A stretch of DNA of 64,000 nt from Rotaria macrura (GCA_900239685.1 OENT01000431.1:1-64000), one strand, 5' to 3'. Shown: positions 1 through 13,414, counted from the first letter of the stretch. A program made the numbers and translations. Notes: generated from the letters alone by a model not told the origin.

Positions 1-152
1 GGGGGGGGGGGAGAGAAGCCGTCTAACCTTCTTTAATCAGTCTCAATATCTCCATTGAATGTCTTTTCACTATATCAGTGGAATGAAAAGGCTATTCCAT
101 AAAAATGTAATCTTTTAAAACTCATTTGATCTCAAATAACAATTATATTTAG
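1..152 (+). other. Intron end at window edge, with poly-G run
   Basis: The window opens with 11 consecutive G, then AT-rich sequence with no open frame. It ends in a pyrimidine/T-rich tract and AG at 151-152, which reads as the 3' splice site of an intron whose upstream exon lies outside the window. The G run could be a real homopolymer or a sequence-end artefact. Confidence 0.5.
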
Positions 153-3100
153 GTTTGCAAAAGTGTCTTCTTAACATCGACTTGGTTGGATGGCTTCTTT
201 ACGATTAGATTCGCCAACGAATCGTACAGACGCGATATTCCAGATAGTGATTTTCGAAGCAATGGACTGATCAGATTCTATACTATTAGCATTTTGTGTG
301 GCTTTGCCCAAGAAACAGTAACAAAAGCCATAGATGTGTTTCTCCAAGACGAGTTTATCAGTGCCAATGTACTCTCACGTATGTAATTTCTTAGTAGATG
401 GCTGTACTTTTAGCAAACGCAATTGTTTACGGATTCATCACTCATGCTTTTCTATCAGAAACCAACCACACTTTACAAAAACTATTTTTTGTTGAATATC
501 AACATTCGAAGGTTGAAGAGCCAGTTACATCAGACAGCAGCGTCATTTGATATCCATGTAACAGCTGATGCCATGATTATTTTCTGTTAAGTGAAGGGGA
601 GAGACTTGATCACTAACCTAGAACTTTTAGTACTTGAAAGTTTAGCATTCTTTTTGAACGTCATAGGAGATTTTATTTATATATTTGATCCATGATATTT
701 ATAATAAAAGAACCTTTTTTCTACATTATGTACTGATGGAAATCAGGTGGATTTCACATCTAAAAACTTAAATATGGAATTTATTGTCAACAAGTACAGC
801 AATTTCAATCAGATTCAGATTGTAAATAACGAATACCCAAATTTTTAAACAATTCAAGTTTTTAAATTATGGATATCTGAAAATAGAGTTCAGCTTACAA
901 ATTCTACCTTTATACTTTAGCCAATAGCATGAATTGAAGTGGTCTGTCACCTTTTCTTCTTGAAAGTATAAAACGATAAATTACAGAATATTTCTGACTT
1001 GAAACTAAAAAGATGAAAAAGACGGATCTTAGTTAAAACGTCTTAGACAATGTGCTTGAAGTCGTCGACATAGGTGAGAAGTTCAAATGATGATACCTCC
1101 ATAATATCTCTCGTATCTTTGTCTACATGCATGTCTTTAAAAAAATCTGTTACTACTAAATATGATAATCGAAGCGACGAATTGTTGGGAAAAAATTTTA
1201 AAATCACATGAAAAATTGAACCTCTTCCATCTGATTAAGAGTTTGAACCAAGGGGGAAAAGTGAGACTTCATCTTCTTCAAAATGTTTTTGAAGTACGAC
1301 TGAAGTACAGTGAAGCATGGATGAAGTATGCACTCCTGAAGTCACCCTTTTGTCCCTTGTTTTGAACTCATTTGTTTATGCGTATTTACAAGTTCGTAGA
1401 GGTCTTTCGAGCTTCCCTGTATCGATTTCTGATAGAAATGAGAAAAAAGGTAAATATTCTATTAATTTATTTGTTTCCTTAGACGTATATGCCTATATAT
1501 TTGTTAAGATTGCAGGATGCTAGTACAACGAATATTCTTCATTAGAATTATGCTATTTCTTGTATTTAGAAAACTTTTATTGGAATGCGTTCAAATTTAC
1601 AACTGTGATAAGTTGCTTTCGTTTTCAAAACCACAGGGTCACAGACGTGATTGATGAAAACGTTTCAAACACACTTTCGAGCGCACAGAAAATTTCTTTG
1701 TTGGTATTTGGGAATAACATGATAAAATCTCGAATCAATCTGATTTTGTGATACTTGATCCCAAAACTGAAAACTGTTATGTAGAAACTGTTTGCGTAGA
1801 ATGGTATTGGAGGGAATTTAAATGAATAAATGATTGATTCCGATTGATTAAAAATGACTCTGGCTGGCCTCTAGTCTGACGAAGTCGACATGGTGGATTT
1901 TCCATGTCGAAAGAGCGAGCGAATCAAAGTGGATAACGTCTCTCCGAGAGAAATTTCTCTTCAATATCCTAACATTCAATATTGAAATGTAATGAATGTA
2001 AAGCAAAAACCGTGCAGCGAATATTATAAGGATAACTAGAGAGGCAATCCTTTGTTTTAGATCTATTTGCAACTAAAAATCAAGTGTGTCAAAATAATCA
2101 CGAAACCATATAAGCTGAGCAACGTTGGATAATCACATTTTTTCGAGTAACCGTACGTGAAGGACATCAAGAATAGTTCCTCCCATATATGTAAAATCCT
2201 ACGTATTGCTCAGGAAATTTACCCTACTGTTGCCGACCAAGAACTTTTGTTAACGTTTGACATCATTACTGTGATCTCCACAGGAGACATCTGATTAGAA
2301 AATGTAATTGAATGACATTCTAAAAAAACGAAATCTTATTTTTCTACGGACAATGTTGCCACTGACTATTGCAAAAATATTGAAAGTTATTGTGTAAATC
2401 TAATGTCTAGCTGTTGTTGATATGGAAAATCAACAATTTCAGAACTAAATTAGCAGTGACATTCTTGCGAATAATACAGCTTATAAAAACACAGCTCCGA
2501 GAAAGTCATTTGATTTGTTAAAAAGTTACTAAACATATGAACCAATAAATAAATAGATCTAATCACTTATCTTATTGCCACTTTAACGGTCAGTCGTTAT
2601 ACCTGCTGTAGCTTCAGATTTTTTAAAAATATTAATCGAAAAATATTATTTCCAGAATCTTTAATATCTTCTCACTAACTCTCAGTTTCTTACTTGTCTA
2701 TGAATGTAACCAATTCGTAGTAGACTCGTATCAAGTTTCTATCAGACTTCTTAGAACATGATTGCTAGTGAACATCTTATTATCGTACCGAAATGGGGAG
2801 AGTAATGCGAAGACGTTTTAAGAAAATGACACTTGTTTTTTTCTTTTGAAGGAACTTCAACTAACTTTTGAGTTTTTTCAGTGCGACTTGTGTGAAGAAG
2901 AAGAGTAAAATATAAATCAGCTATGTGTTACGAATCATCTTTCTGGAGTACTTGGGACTGCTTAAAAACATGAGAAGAGATAATGAACACAGATCCAAGA
3001 TGATCAACAGATCCCACATGTAACTCGAACTGTTCTTACTGCATGGATAATATTAAAAACTAACTTAGAATAATTTTTCCACTCTTTCAACATTTTATGT

Positions 3101-6100
3101 AATTTATGCGTTCCTTACAAACAAAAACCTATGCTTTCTCTTTTTTCCGACACTATGACAACAAGTGATATGGTTTTGATGGATTCTGCATGGCTAAATG
3201 AATGCACACGAATTGGCTTGTAAAAAGACACCTGTTTCGATGCTTTGAATGATTGTTATTCATAGTTGTTGTCTGAAGCAGATTGATTCTTCCTGGTAGT
3301 ACTTTTCCTTTGTTTACATTGATAAAAATATATTCTGCACTGTCTTTCAGACTTAACAATAAAACCTAATACACGCGACTATAAAGATTAATCGTAAATG
3401 CAGGAATACCAATTTTTATCAATATTTTTTTATGATTTCCTATTGTAATTCTTCATTGAGATTCAATACATGCTTAGGAGTAAGCTTTTAGTTCTTTTTC
3501 AAATTTATGAGCTGCATGAAGATAGTTACCCTTGAGCTATATTAATGGAACTTAGCATAGCTTTTTCATTTGAGGTTTCAAGATTTCTAGCGAAAAAATA
3601 ACGATACCCAGGAGAATCATTCCGACCATTGGATCCGATCGGATCCGACAGGCATCCGATCATGTTTCTATCGGAGTTTCTCTTATCCGACGAAATCCCA
3701 TCGGATTCCTGGTTGCGATTCCTGATTCGGATCCCTAGTGTTGGATTTTATCGAATCCTACTGTCGGAATCCGATTGGATTTCATCGTGTGATCAGACAG
3801 GCCTCTACTGTTGGGTTTAAATGCTAATTCGTACTCAAATAAGAAAATAGGTTTCTTCCGTCGGATCCGTTACTGTTTCCACAACCCGGATTCCCATAAG
3901 ATTTCATCGGATCGTAGGATCCGATCGGATTCGGTATGGGATTCATTCACCTGGGATTATATCATTTCAGAGAACTGTCTACAATGACCTGTGACTCAAC
4001 CTTATCCTCGATAGTACATGACCAGATGCAAGACTATCGCTTTTGATGGTTTTGTTCGAAGTAACGTACGAGTGAAGCAACAATCTGTCGAGAGAGATGA
4101 GTAGTAGTCTATACGTTCTACGGTTTACAAAATCGAATATTTTGACGACGAGAAGCAATTCCAACGAATGATTACTTGATTCGTATTCAAATCATTTGTT
4201 ATTTAAGATTCTTTCCATTCCCATCCATGTGTATCCAAAGAGATATCTATGCGTACTAAAATTCATGAGCCAGTGAAATAAAACTATCTTTAGAGCAAAA
4301 TTTATTATAAGAGGCCGATTCGATCTAATTTTATGATTACGAAACTTCAAAGTTTTCTCTTTTAGAATAACTTTTCTAACCAAGCAACTGTAATAGTACC
4401 CCTGAAATTAAAATCTCATTATCACCAATCAACTATTTTGCATTTACAGCGTCAGATACATCGTTGACTTAACTATTATTGGTAATAAAAGAACGATTCT
4501 CAGAAATCTTCTTGAACACAATAATTCGCTCAGTTTCCATAGATTGCTTAGCATTTTTGAGTTTATCGTTTAAACATGGTAGAAAAAATTTCATCGGTTC
4601 ATACTCGAAATTTATTACTGCATTGATAGTGACCATTTTAAGAGAAATCCGTAAGTGATGAGAAGAATTCGCACAGGAAATAGAGATTTCAGTATTACTC
4701 CTAGTATAGTGTCAGTTTATATAATCTCGGACATTCCGAGTCAACATTTCATATTATGCAGCTTTGATAAAAGTCTAATAACTGATTGAAACTAAAATCA
4801 TGTTAACCACGAACACTATCACCGCGATAATTTATAGATTTTTATGGAAAGCGGTTTTGTAATCATAAGGATTTCATTCTTGATAAACATTTTAATACTT
4901 TGTCGCAACGAGTTACATCACCAAGATACTAAGCATAGCATTTGGAGACAACTATTAGTATCATTTCGGAATGAAAGTGCCAGCTTATACTTTATGTTAC
5001 ATTGCTAACTGTTTCGTATACTTGACATAGTAAATCGAGTCTTTCAGTTCCCACACTTGATTGTTTTCAGCAAATAAGAAACGAATGTTTGATTACAATG
5101 GATTCTTTAATTTTTCATTTTGTCCTCCATTCCAATCAGGTTATGAGTTTGAAGCTCAAGCAACATCACTCATTGCTGCGCTTCAATCGTTTGCTATTCA
5201 GGAAAGTGCAGTGTTGACATCTCTCGTGCGCAAACACTTGGCCGCTAGTGGGGTTCAGAATGGCATCAGTTTTCAAGCGTTGGATATTGATAACAAGACA
5301 TTTTTACGTCGTTATTCACCTGCTCCTACTTCACTAGACGAATGTGCCTGTAGTGTAGCATTTGATTGTCCTGATTCAAACTGGTCCGGAGGTCAGTTCG
5401 TATGTAAATATGGTAACAATTGTACTATAAACACTGTTATTTGGAGCGTACCTGGCCTTGTTAAATCATGCACCACCCTGGAAACACTCTTTGCTTCTGA
5501 TTTGCGTTGCTTCTTCAATCAGACTTGTTTGAACATGCTTTTGTCGCTCTATAACTTTGACATGCCGAAGAGACTTCCATTACCAGAAGCGACTTTCTCT
5601 AGTGTCGCTCTCAATAGCTCTGTATCCTCCTTATTTCTACCCAACTACACAATTGGAACTATATTCAATCGACTCATGGTCGAAGAATGGCAAGCGAAGA
5701 CTAATTTTGACGGGTATTATAATAATTGTGCTCCTGCCACATGCACTTACACGATGATCCGACGAATGGATCTATTCTACGTTATAGCGACCGTTGTGAG
5801 TGTTTTTGGTGGCCTTGTCACTATTCTGCGTTTATTTGCTCCTCTTATTACTCAATCAGCTAATGAGATTATTAATCGTTGGAAAATTTGGCGTTTACGA
5901 GAGAATGGACGCCACCTTGCTAGACAAACAGGTAAAATACGTGCATCTTTTGTGCTACTGAGTTAGTACTCGAGCATAAAAGTCTTAATTGATTTAACTT
6001 GATCGGCAAAATTCTATGAAACACATACATATTCTGTTATGGCAATGAAATTATGATGATTATTTCTAGGTAAAATGAACAAACTGGGAAAAATATGCTT

Positions 6101-8309
6101 CTCTTTACATCATATGGTTTACAGTTTTAAGTGTGAGATAAAATAAGCAACATAAAATTAAGGTTAAGATGAAATCTTGCACCCGTTTGTCCTCGGTATA
6201 CTGTCCTATATGCAATATAGGATAAAATAAGAAAATTTTCAAAGCGATCATTTTAGTTTTAGAATTGGTCCTATCTTTACAAATATAAAAAAATGTCTTT
6301 GACTGTAAACTCGTATTCTTAAGATAATTGTTTGAATTCTCTTGCCATTTTAGGTATTTTGTCTCAGCATGGTTTTCTCAAAGCCAGAATGAAAAACGCA
6401 TTAGCTCATACAAATTTCTTCAAGAAAGAAAGTTCAACTAGCCAAGCAGCGAATGCTGAAGGAGTGGCCTTCACAGCAACCCGTATCTACATAATCGTGC
6501 TTTTTGGAAGCATGTGCATACTCACTCTTTATAACGGTCTGAGTGAAAGCACATTGTACTTAACAATATCGTCACCTTCGTTAGCTACGTTCGAGTACCT
6601 CCAAGCTTCGTATTCAACTTCACTTTCGTGTCCATGTCAACAAATCGCTATTTCGTACGCTACATTCCTTTCCATTACGCCGACATTTCATCAAGTAAGC
6701 TATGCAGTTGGCATGAATAAACTTGACTCAACTTTAGCATGAAAGAAGAACAATTTAAAATCTGAATATTTTTTACACGCTATACTATGTTAGCAATCTA
6801 TGCAATTAGATGAAGTGGATCCAATTTTTTACCCCATATTTCAGAGATCACATCAAGTTGACGTGAATTTTTTATGAGCGTCGAATCGCTTGCTTTGAAA
6901 AGCATTTCATTGTATGGATTTGCTTACCCCTTACATTCAGCCGTAATACTAAGGGTAAAAGAATCAAAGATAGTAAAAATGGTACTGGCTACAAAAAAAA
7001 ACATTTTGTCTTCATTTATTTCGACAGCTGTCTTAGATCGTTGAAGGCTTGGTACGACATCATTTCTATTGCAAGCAATTTGTTGTGAGACTGTTCATAT
7101 AATAGCAGATAGATTTGTATGCACGAAAACTTCCTACTCGATTGCTTTAATCTTCAAAGTCCATTTTGAAAAGCCCTTTTCAAAATATCCTGACCATCGT
7201 TTTCTACTTGAATTTTGTAGGCTCTAGAGGATAGAGTTGTGAGATTTCAGGTACACATTCCAATACGGTTTTATACCCCTATTCGAGATCATTTCTCTTT
7301 CCATTACCATGAAAATTTTTCTATTTTGAAGGTATGTTCGAGTACATTTATCAACAAAACATGGACTACTTTACTGTATGGGTATGGCGCCTCTGAAAAA
7401 AGCTACTTACTGCTTGATCGACCACTACTTAGCAAACAGTTTCAAATCTTGGGCTGGCTCTGTGAAACAAATCAATTAGTGATAGACTATAGACTATCTA
7501 ATATTCAAGAAAGGATGTTAGTGAGTGCATTTCCATCATTCAGAAACTCATTCAACTTGGCAGTAAATGAATACGTCTATCTGTTTTTGCAGCGACTGCG
7601 AATTGACTTTTTCGTCAAATACGAATATATTGTTGAAATGTTTCGCTCTAGCCTAATACCATCGGCTTTCAACACAGATTGGAGGATACAGTACGGTAAC
7701 GAGTCGGATAGTTATCTTCTACGCAGCAGACCTCACAGTTTGGCCAACAGTACATGTAATTGTGTTACTTCAAGTGAATGTCAGGAGCCTCTACAAATTG
7801 GACCACGGGGTCTAATAATTCCTGGTCTAATTCGTAGTTGTGTACCATACGAAGGACTCCGTCTGTCTACATTAGAGTGCTTCTTTAAAACGAGCTGCAT
7901 CAATAGTATTCTCAATTATCTTGAATACTACACCCAAACAGATGGATCACCTCCTCTCAATTTTAGCATTCCCAAAGTACTTCCGTTCACATTCGATCCA
8001 CTAGATAATCGGACGCCATCGCGATTCTTGCCAACCACTCTCATCGGTACACTTTTCGATGAACTTTTTGTTGAGCAGTGGAACAAAGTGATTTCCTATG
8101 AAAAGTATTTTGCTGCATGTGCACCGAGTGTTTGTAGTTATGAGTATATCCGACACAATAATATTTTGTACGTGGCAACTTCACTCGTTGCGTTTTATGG
8201 TGGTCTCACAATCGCCTTGCGATTCCTAATCTGGAACGGCGTACGTTTCTACTATCTGATAAAAAATCGCCTTCTTAATCATAATAATATTGTTCAGCCA
8301 TGTTTATGA
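153..8309 (+). CDS. Repeated-unit membrane protein of unknown function, 5'-partial
   Basis: Proposed exons are 153-378, 5140-5931, 6354-6694 and 7332-8309 (stop 8307-8309). Intron phases are 1, 1 and 0, and the joined frame is 779 codons without an internal stop. The exons are pieces of a repeated unit: a membrane helix (6480-6545, after TRIYI), a segment with SCPCQQ and ending TFHQ, a Cys-containing start of the next exon (VCKSVF at 153, VCSSTF at 7332), a Cys-rich N-glycosylation-rich ectodomain with NNCAPATCTY or AACAPSVCSY, then a second helix (DLFYVIATVVSVFGGL; NILYVATSLVAFYGGL). The exon at 153 matches the start of the exon at 7332, and the exon at 5140 matches its remainder, so two or more units follow each other. 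I know of no assigned function; similar proteins are numerous in bdelloid genomes as I recall. The 4.76-kb first intron is the least certain join; the first exon may instead be a relic. Confidence 0.6.
3607..3955. mobile_element. Fold-back MITE-like element rich in TCGGAT/ATCCGA
   Basis: Imperfect terminal inverted repeats bound this stretch. The left end reads CCCAGGAGAATCATTCC and the right end, reverse-complemented, CCCAGGTGAATGAATCC. The interior is packed with degenerate copies of TCGGAT and its complement, including GGATCCGATCGGATCC, so either strand can fold. I see no clear target-site duplication. It lies in the long intron of the repeated-unit membrane gene. Short open frames inside are by-products of the repeat. 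Confidence 0.55.
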
Positions 8310-9459
8310 GTAGAAACCAATAATTAAAACTGCCATAATGCGGTGGATCTCAAAATACCAGCTGAATAATTTTAAACTTAAAACATATGCAACAGCTCTT
8401 GGTGTATCAGCTCATTCTTTTTAATCGTCTGCTACGCTTTCTTTTCATTAATTATACTGCTGACACTTTTCTATTGTTCTCGTAAATGCATTGCTAGATC
8501 TTATTGTTTTCCGTAGTTTTTGCTTTTGTTTTGCAAAAGAAATTCGATCTTCATTTATCATTTCACTTGTTTTTCTTCAAAATGGAATTAGTTCATCAGC
8601 GCTACTTGATCGAAACGCAACTTCCATGAACGCATGTTTTGGTAACACATCAACATTTTTCTAGCGTTGAAACGAATGCAGATGTATTTCTGCAAGATGT
8701 AGTAGCATTGTGGCTGTGAGATTTGAATTTTCGTGAGAGGAAGACATCTCTTCGCGACCCCATACCATTATTACCACGCGTAGAAGACATAGAAAGGAAC
8801 GCATGTTGAAAAGAATATGTTACCAAACGATGATATTGCATTAACTTATTCAAGTCATTCAACTTGACAGCTTATTTTACAGCATTTTTAAAAATTTTCA
8901 ATCTATGTGAGTATGAGAAGTCATTATGTAAACTTCTATTCTAATTAGCAAATAGTCTACAGAGGAAATAATTTGACTATTTCTAAGTTTATTATGTTGA
9001 ATGTCTTCGTGATGTCTTCAATAAATCAAGATGATTGTCAAAATAAATGGGTTAGTAAAAATGAACTAGATATTAGTTTAATGAAGGCATGGGGTTAGTG
9101 AAATTGCTTGACCATTATTATCAGTTGTAAATTCTATTCTTTGTAACAAAAATTATTTTAGAACTTGACATCTTATAAACAGTATCTAACATAATTATTT
9201 CAACTGGTAGAGTGAAAAAATCCATCGAAAAGTTTATGGAAAACAAATCTTTGAAAAAGTTAAATTTAAGTTGAGAGCAAGATTGATCTTCATTGTTGCA
9301 TTTAGGAGCCTTGTGTGCGTTGGAAAATGGAAGATTATAGCATTTTATTCCTAAAATTTATTTGAAAGAGCGAGTATATTTCTAGTAGCGATAAACCTCT
9401 TTGATTTAAATAAATGAAATAAAAATAATGCTGGTTAGTAAAAGAAACAATGTTCTCTC
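8310..9459. other. Intergenic, no gene seen
   Basis: AT-rich sequence after the stop codon of the membrane-protein gene. I found no open frame with recognisable similarity or convincing splice structure on either strand. Confidence 0.5.
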
Positions 9460-10252
9460 CAGGGCTGCCAACTGTACCCAATTTTGGGGTATAATACCCC
9501 CCATTTCACCATTTTTCACCCCAGAAAATTTATATACCTTATATCCCATTTGAGCTTTCAAGTGTGCAGTGTGATTGACGAACCTTCTAATGAGAATAGC
9601 CTATGTTTTCCACTAGAGTTGCCTCATTTCTATATTATAAAGATATCTAAAAATTAAATGTACTGTGGGAAAGAACTGACCAGCAGATATTAGCACCCAT
9701 TTTGTTTAATTTCATCTTGAATTATTCGGCTTTACATACTATTTTCACTATGAGCAATGAAATAAATTTTACTAAATTTTTCTTTTTTTCTCGTTTCCCA
9801 TCGTTTCATTAACTTTTCCTATTAAATTTGAAGAATACATAGTTCTTTTTGTCTCAAAAATAAATCTAGTTTTAAATTTTCTCTTTAATAGATTTGATGA
9901 TAATACTCGCATGGCATTGAATAAGGATTATGAAATTGAAAATTCTGATGATTCAGAAGGAACAACAGATGAAGAATCTCTTAGTTTTCGAGATTAACAA
10001 GTTAAACCTATAAATTAACTAGTAGAATGTTTTTTGAGAGAAAACGAATAAGAAAGCTAATCCAATTATAAGAATAGTGAAATATTGAGTTTGCTTTTTA
10101 CAAAAGAAGTTTATTTTCATCGGGTTTCTCAATCAAATTCTCCATTTTAACGTGAGATATAATGTACCCCATTCTAAAAAGCAATATAACCTAAATATAT
10201 CCTATTTGGACTTTCATAAACCCCATTTAAAAAATAAGAAATGGCAGCCCTG
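9460..10252. mobile_element. Non-autonomous hAT-type transposon, 793 bp
   Basis: The left end CAGGGCTGCCA at 9460-9470 is the exact reverse complement of the right end TGGCAGCCCTG at 10242-10252. The flanks carry a perfect 8-bp direct repeat, GTTCTCTC, at 9452-9459 and 10253-10260. An 8-bp target duplication with CAGGG-type ends is the signature of hAT elements. The interior is AT-rich, without a full transposase frame. It keeps what looks like a terminal exon (9892-9997), so it is probably a deletion derivative rather than an unrelated MITE. The intact target duplication suggests a fairly recent insertion. Confidence 0.88.
9892..9997 (+). pseudogene. Possible last exon of a deleted hAT transposase
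   Basis: An AG acceptor after a T-rich tract (9870-9891) is followed by an open frame reading FDDNTRMALNKDYEIE and then an acidic, Ser/Thr-rich tail ending SLSFRD and a stop at 9995-9997. It lies wholly inside the transposon, and no donor exon remains. Reading it as transposase is an inference from position and acidic composition, not from a diagnostic motif. Confidence 0.35.
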
Positions 10253-10260
10253 GTTCTCTC

Positions 10261-11900
10261 TCATTAGATCAAAACGAGCAACGTCGGAAATAGAACTGAC
10301 TGAATCAAGCAATCAGGAATGACATCCTCAAACTCTGAAAGGATACTCTGAATTCTTTAAGATTTGATTGTTTTTATGGATTCATTTTGTGTTTTACATT
10401 AAATATAGACGTTCTAGAAAGAAAATTTGACAAACCCAATAAAATTGTGCAAATATTGACTTATGTTAACTAAAAAGACCCCTCATATCATTCTTTTTCT
10501 CACAATATATTAATTTGAAACTGGATCTTGGTTGGGAAAAACTGATAACAGTGCCTTGCCTACCTAATTTATATCTCTTTTAAAATTAAAGCCGGAAAAT
10601 CCATGTCGTTTTATCCAATAAGCACGATCAGCCTACATTCTTTTTATAAGTAATCCTTACATTCTCTATCCTTCATTATTACATATATCAATACTTTTCG
10701 TCTTAATTTCACATACAATGTGCATGATTTTTTGATTCACATATATGTGAAAATTTCAGATTAATTAAGTGCTGCAAGTAAACGATCATTATTGATAATT
10801 TTCTGCTGCAAGCTATATACATATTTACGTACATGTATATCGTATTTTTCAGAAAATACATTCAAAATGTTTATTTATTCATTCGTGAAACGATGAATTA
10901 TTATTTCATGTTATTCAGTTAATTGGAATTTTCTTTCCTAGTTTATCAGAGTGACGTAATCAAAAAACGAGCAAATAGCTGTTTTTCTTGTCTTTCAATG
11001 TTATGCCCAAAACACAAAATCTCACACAAATAATTCAAATTACATATTTAATTGTTCCCTGGCACCATTTAGATCTTAGTAGCCAATACAAGATACATAC
11101 AGAAGGAAAGAATCATCAATCATTAGTCATCAAAACAATTTTTCATACAAAATTATATAAATTAGTCAAATTATAATATAAATAATTATTTATTGCATGG
11201 AATTTAATATCGGAGCCAACAAAATACCTACAGTAATAGGTTTCTTTTTAATTGATATATATCATCTTCTATTATGGTAAACGTACTTTCAGTCACAGAT
11301 TGAAATAAGTAAAAAAATCCTCTATTCTAATTCGATCTACATCTGGAAATTTCGTAATCTATTCAATTCAATAATTGAATTTAACTCTTGAAAAAAGATG
11401 ATCCATCTATTGCTGCAAGTTTTCTATTTTACATTACTTTTTCTACGAAGCAAAGAACTATCTGACTATTTATAGACAATGAAATTTCCTTTTTATTATT
11501 CGATTTATTACAAGGCTCTCCTGTGAGATGGAAATCATCATTCAATTAGTCGCATGTGACGCAACTCTCCACAAAGTGTACCATGGAATCGGATCGGATT
11601 TTATAGGAGTATGTAAGTGTGGCTTTGTGGTGCTTGTAAAATTTTGGGTATGATCGAAGAGTCGACCAATCCAAATGGGAAAATGTTTGAATCAGAATAG
11701 AAGAAAAATCTCTATCGATTATCATTAGCCGATAACTCGGGTACTTCTCATTTGCGAACACGAATAAACTTAAATTTATAATTTAATGAAAATGTTTTAA
11801 ATCTTTGATGAGTCTTAAAAAGAGACAGATTTCAATGTTATATAAAGAATTAAGTTATTGAAATTGTTACTCGAAAACACTCGAAGATCGAAATGATTTT
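10261..11900. other. Intergenic AT-rich DNA, no gene seen
   Basis: Contains a run of short palindromic AT stretches (for example around 10730-10860) but no frame that looks coding on either strand. Confidence 0.5.
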
Positions 11901-11904
11901 AAAA

Positions 11905-12165
11905 CGATGAGATTTTAAATGTATTTTAATGAAAGGAATAATTATTTCAAGATAAGTTCGTGTCATTTATAGAGGACGTAAGCTTTTAGAACATCACAAG
12001 CTGTATATTAAATGCAATTCCTGCAAGTTGCAGGGGGCGTAGTCTTTTCGATTTGGAAAAATTTAGAATCAACAGAGCTACTGGGATTTGTAGAGGACGC
12101 AAGTTATTTTTATTTGAAAGAAATTTCAAATTAAAAAGATTATTATAGTTTATAGCAGATATCAA
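11905..12165. repeat. Degenerate tandem repeat, period about 61 bp
   Basis: A motif like AGAGGACGTAAGC recurs at 11971, 12031 (AGGGGGCGTAGTC), 12092 (AGAGGACGCAAG) and weakly near 12153, spaced 60-61 bp. The intervening sequence is much less conserved, so this is an old, diverged array of four or so units. The borders are approximate. Confidence 0.5.
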
Positions 12166-12422
12166 CAGTTTTTAACTGAGCAAAACTTTCATTAGATAAA
12201 GTGGGATTTTATTCATAGGAATAATTAAGAAACTCATGACGCATATAACAATAAGCCGATGCAGAAAATTATTAAACTAGAATAAGTAATGACCTATTAA
12301 TATTCATCCTATGGCAAGTTGCTTTTGCAAGAGAAAATTATATAGTAATAGTAAAATATCAATTAAAAAGCAAAGATTGACAGAAAAAAAAGAAAGCATT
12401 GAACAAATTAGAAAAATAAGTG

Positions 12423-12722
12423 TACAAAATAGGAAAAAGAATCATCTGCCAAATCTAAACAACAATGATATCTATTGAATTTCATAAGTTCCATTTCATT
12501 GAGAAAAAATATAATGAAAAACTAGATGTAGCGAACTCTATACATTGCAGTTCATTGTCACGAAACAGTAAAACTCATCATTCATCGAAGTCTACAAACT
12601 GCACTTCATAGAAAAGAAATATTGAGCTATGTCCTTTAGTGAACTCTACAAATCTCAGTTCATTTCAAAAACACAATGAGTTACCATATTTGGTGAACCT
12701 CATAGATCATAGTTAGTTTTAA
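12423..12722. repeat. Degenerate minisatellite, period about 54 bp
   Basis: Units begin near 12477, 12531, 12586, 12639 and 12693 (spacing 53-55 bp). Each carries a version of GTGAACTCTACAAA, then GCAGTTCATT, then an A-rich stretch and AATGAGTTA. About five units are recognisable. No coding frame runs through it. Confidence 0.65.
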
Positions 12723-13414
12723 ACTAAAACTGAACAAGGAACATTTTGAATTTCACCGATCGAAATTTGAAATTCATGATAGAGATTTTAAACCTTTTCA
12801 TGTCAAAAAAATTAAATTTTTCGAATTCAGTTATAATTTAAAACAGGAAACATTTAATGTTTCATTCTTCTTAAATACATTTAATTTGAGAAAATTCATT
12901 TAAATTAAATCAAATTAAAATTACAGTTTTATACGCGCAAATGAAAAGACAGGGAATAGGCTCTCTCAGTATTATATTTTTCGTTCCTCTTTTTGTTTCT
13001 CCAGTTATATTCCTTCAATGTAATATAGATATATTTATTCGTTTTCTTAAAGCCTCTCTTTCAACCTGAATTTCGAACATTTAGATGTTTTCTTTCATAT
13101 TGATGATCCATGAGTCCTCCCAGATAGGAACATTGCCCGAAACATGGCAGTTCCTAAGATATATATCAATCTTAGTTTTTATAAATTCGATTAATGCTGT
13201 CTATTGTACGCCATATGAAGTGTACTCATAGAATGGGCTAGGCTGCTTATCTAGTTCGACATGATTCCGAGCACGTGCTTTCTTAACGTTCTACAGTCTC
13301 CTGCCACATTTCTCTTTGAGACAAAGAGAGAGAGGGAATGATAAAATCGAGTGAGTAGTCGAAGCAGTGCAGTATTTTTTAAGCTAAAAATATAACTTTC
13401 GATAAATATCAATC

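Noticed and set aside
1..11. Run of 11 G at the window start as a telomeric or regulatory G-tract
   Set aside because: No repeat unit follows it and it stops abruptly; it may be an end artefact.
3629..3820. Open frame through the TCGGAT repeat
   Set aside because: Composition follows the repeat, and start and stop are inside the fold-back element.
12531..12700. CRISPR-like array (regular about 54-bp spacing)
   Set aside because: Units are diverged along their whole length, with no constant repeat and variable spacer; the context is eukaryotic.
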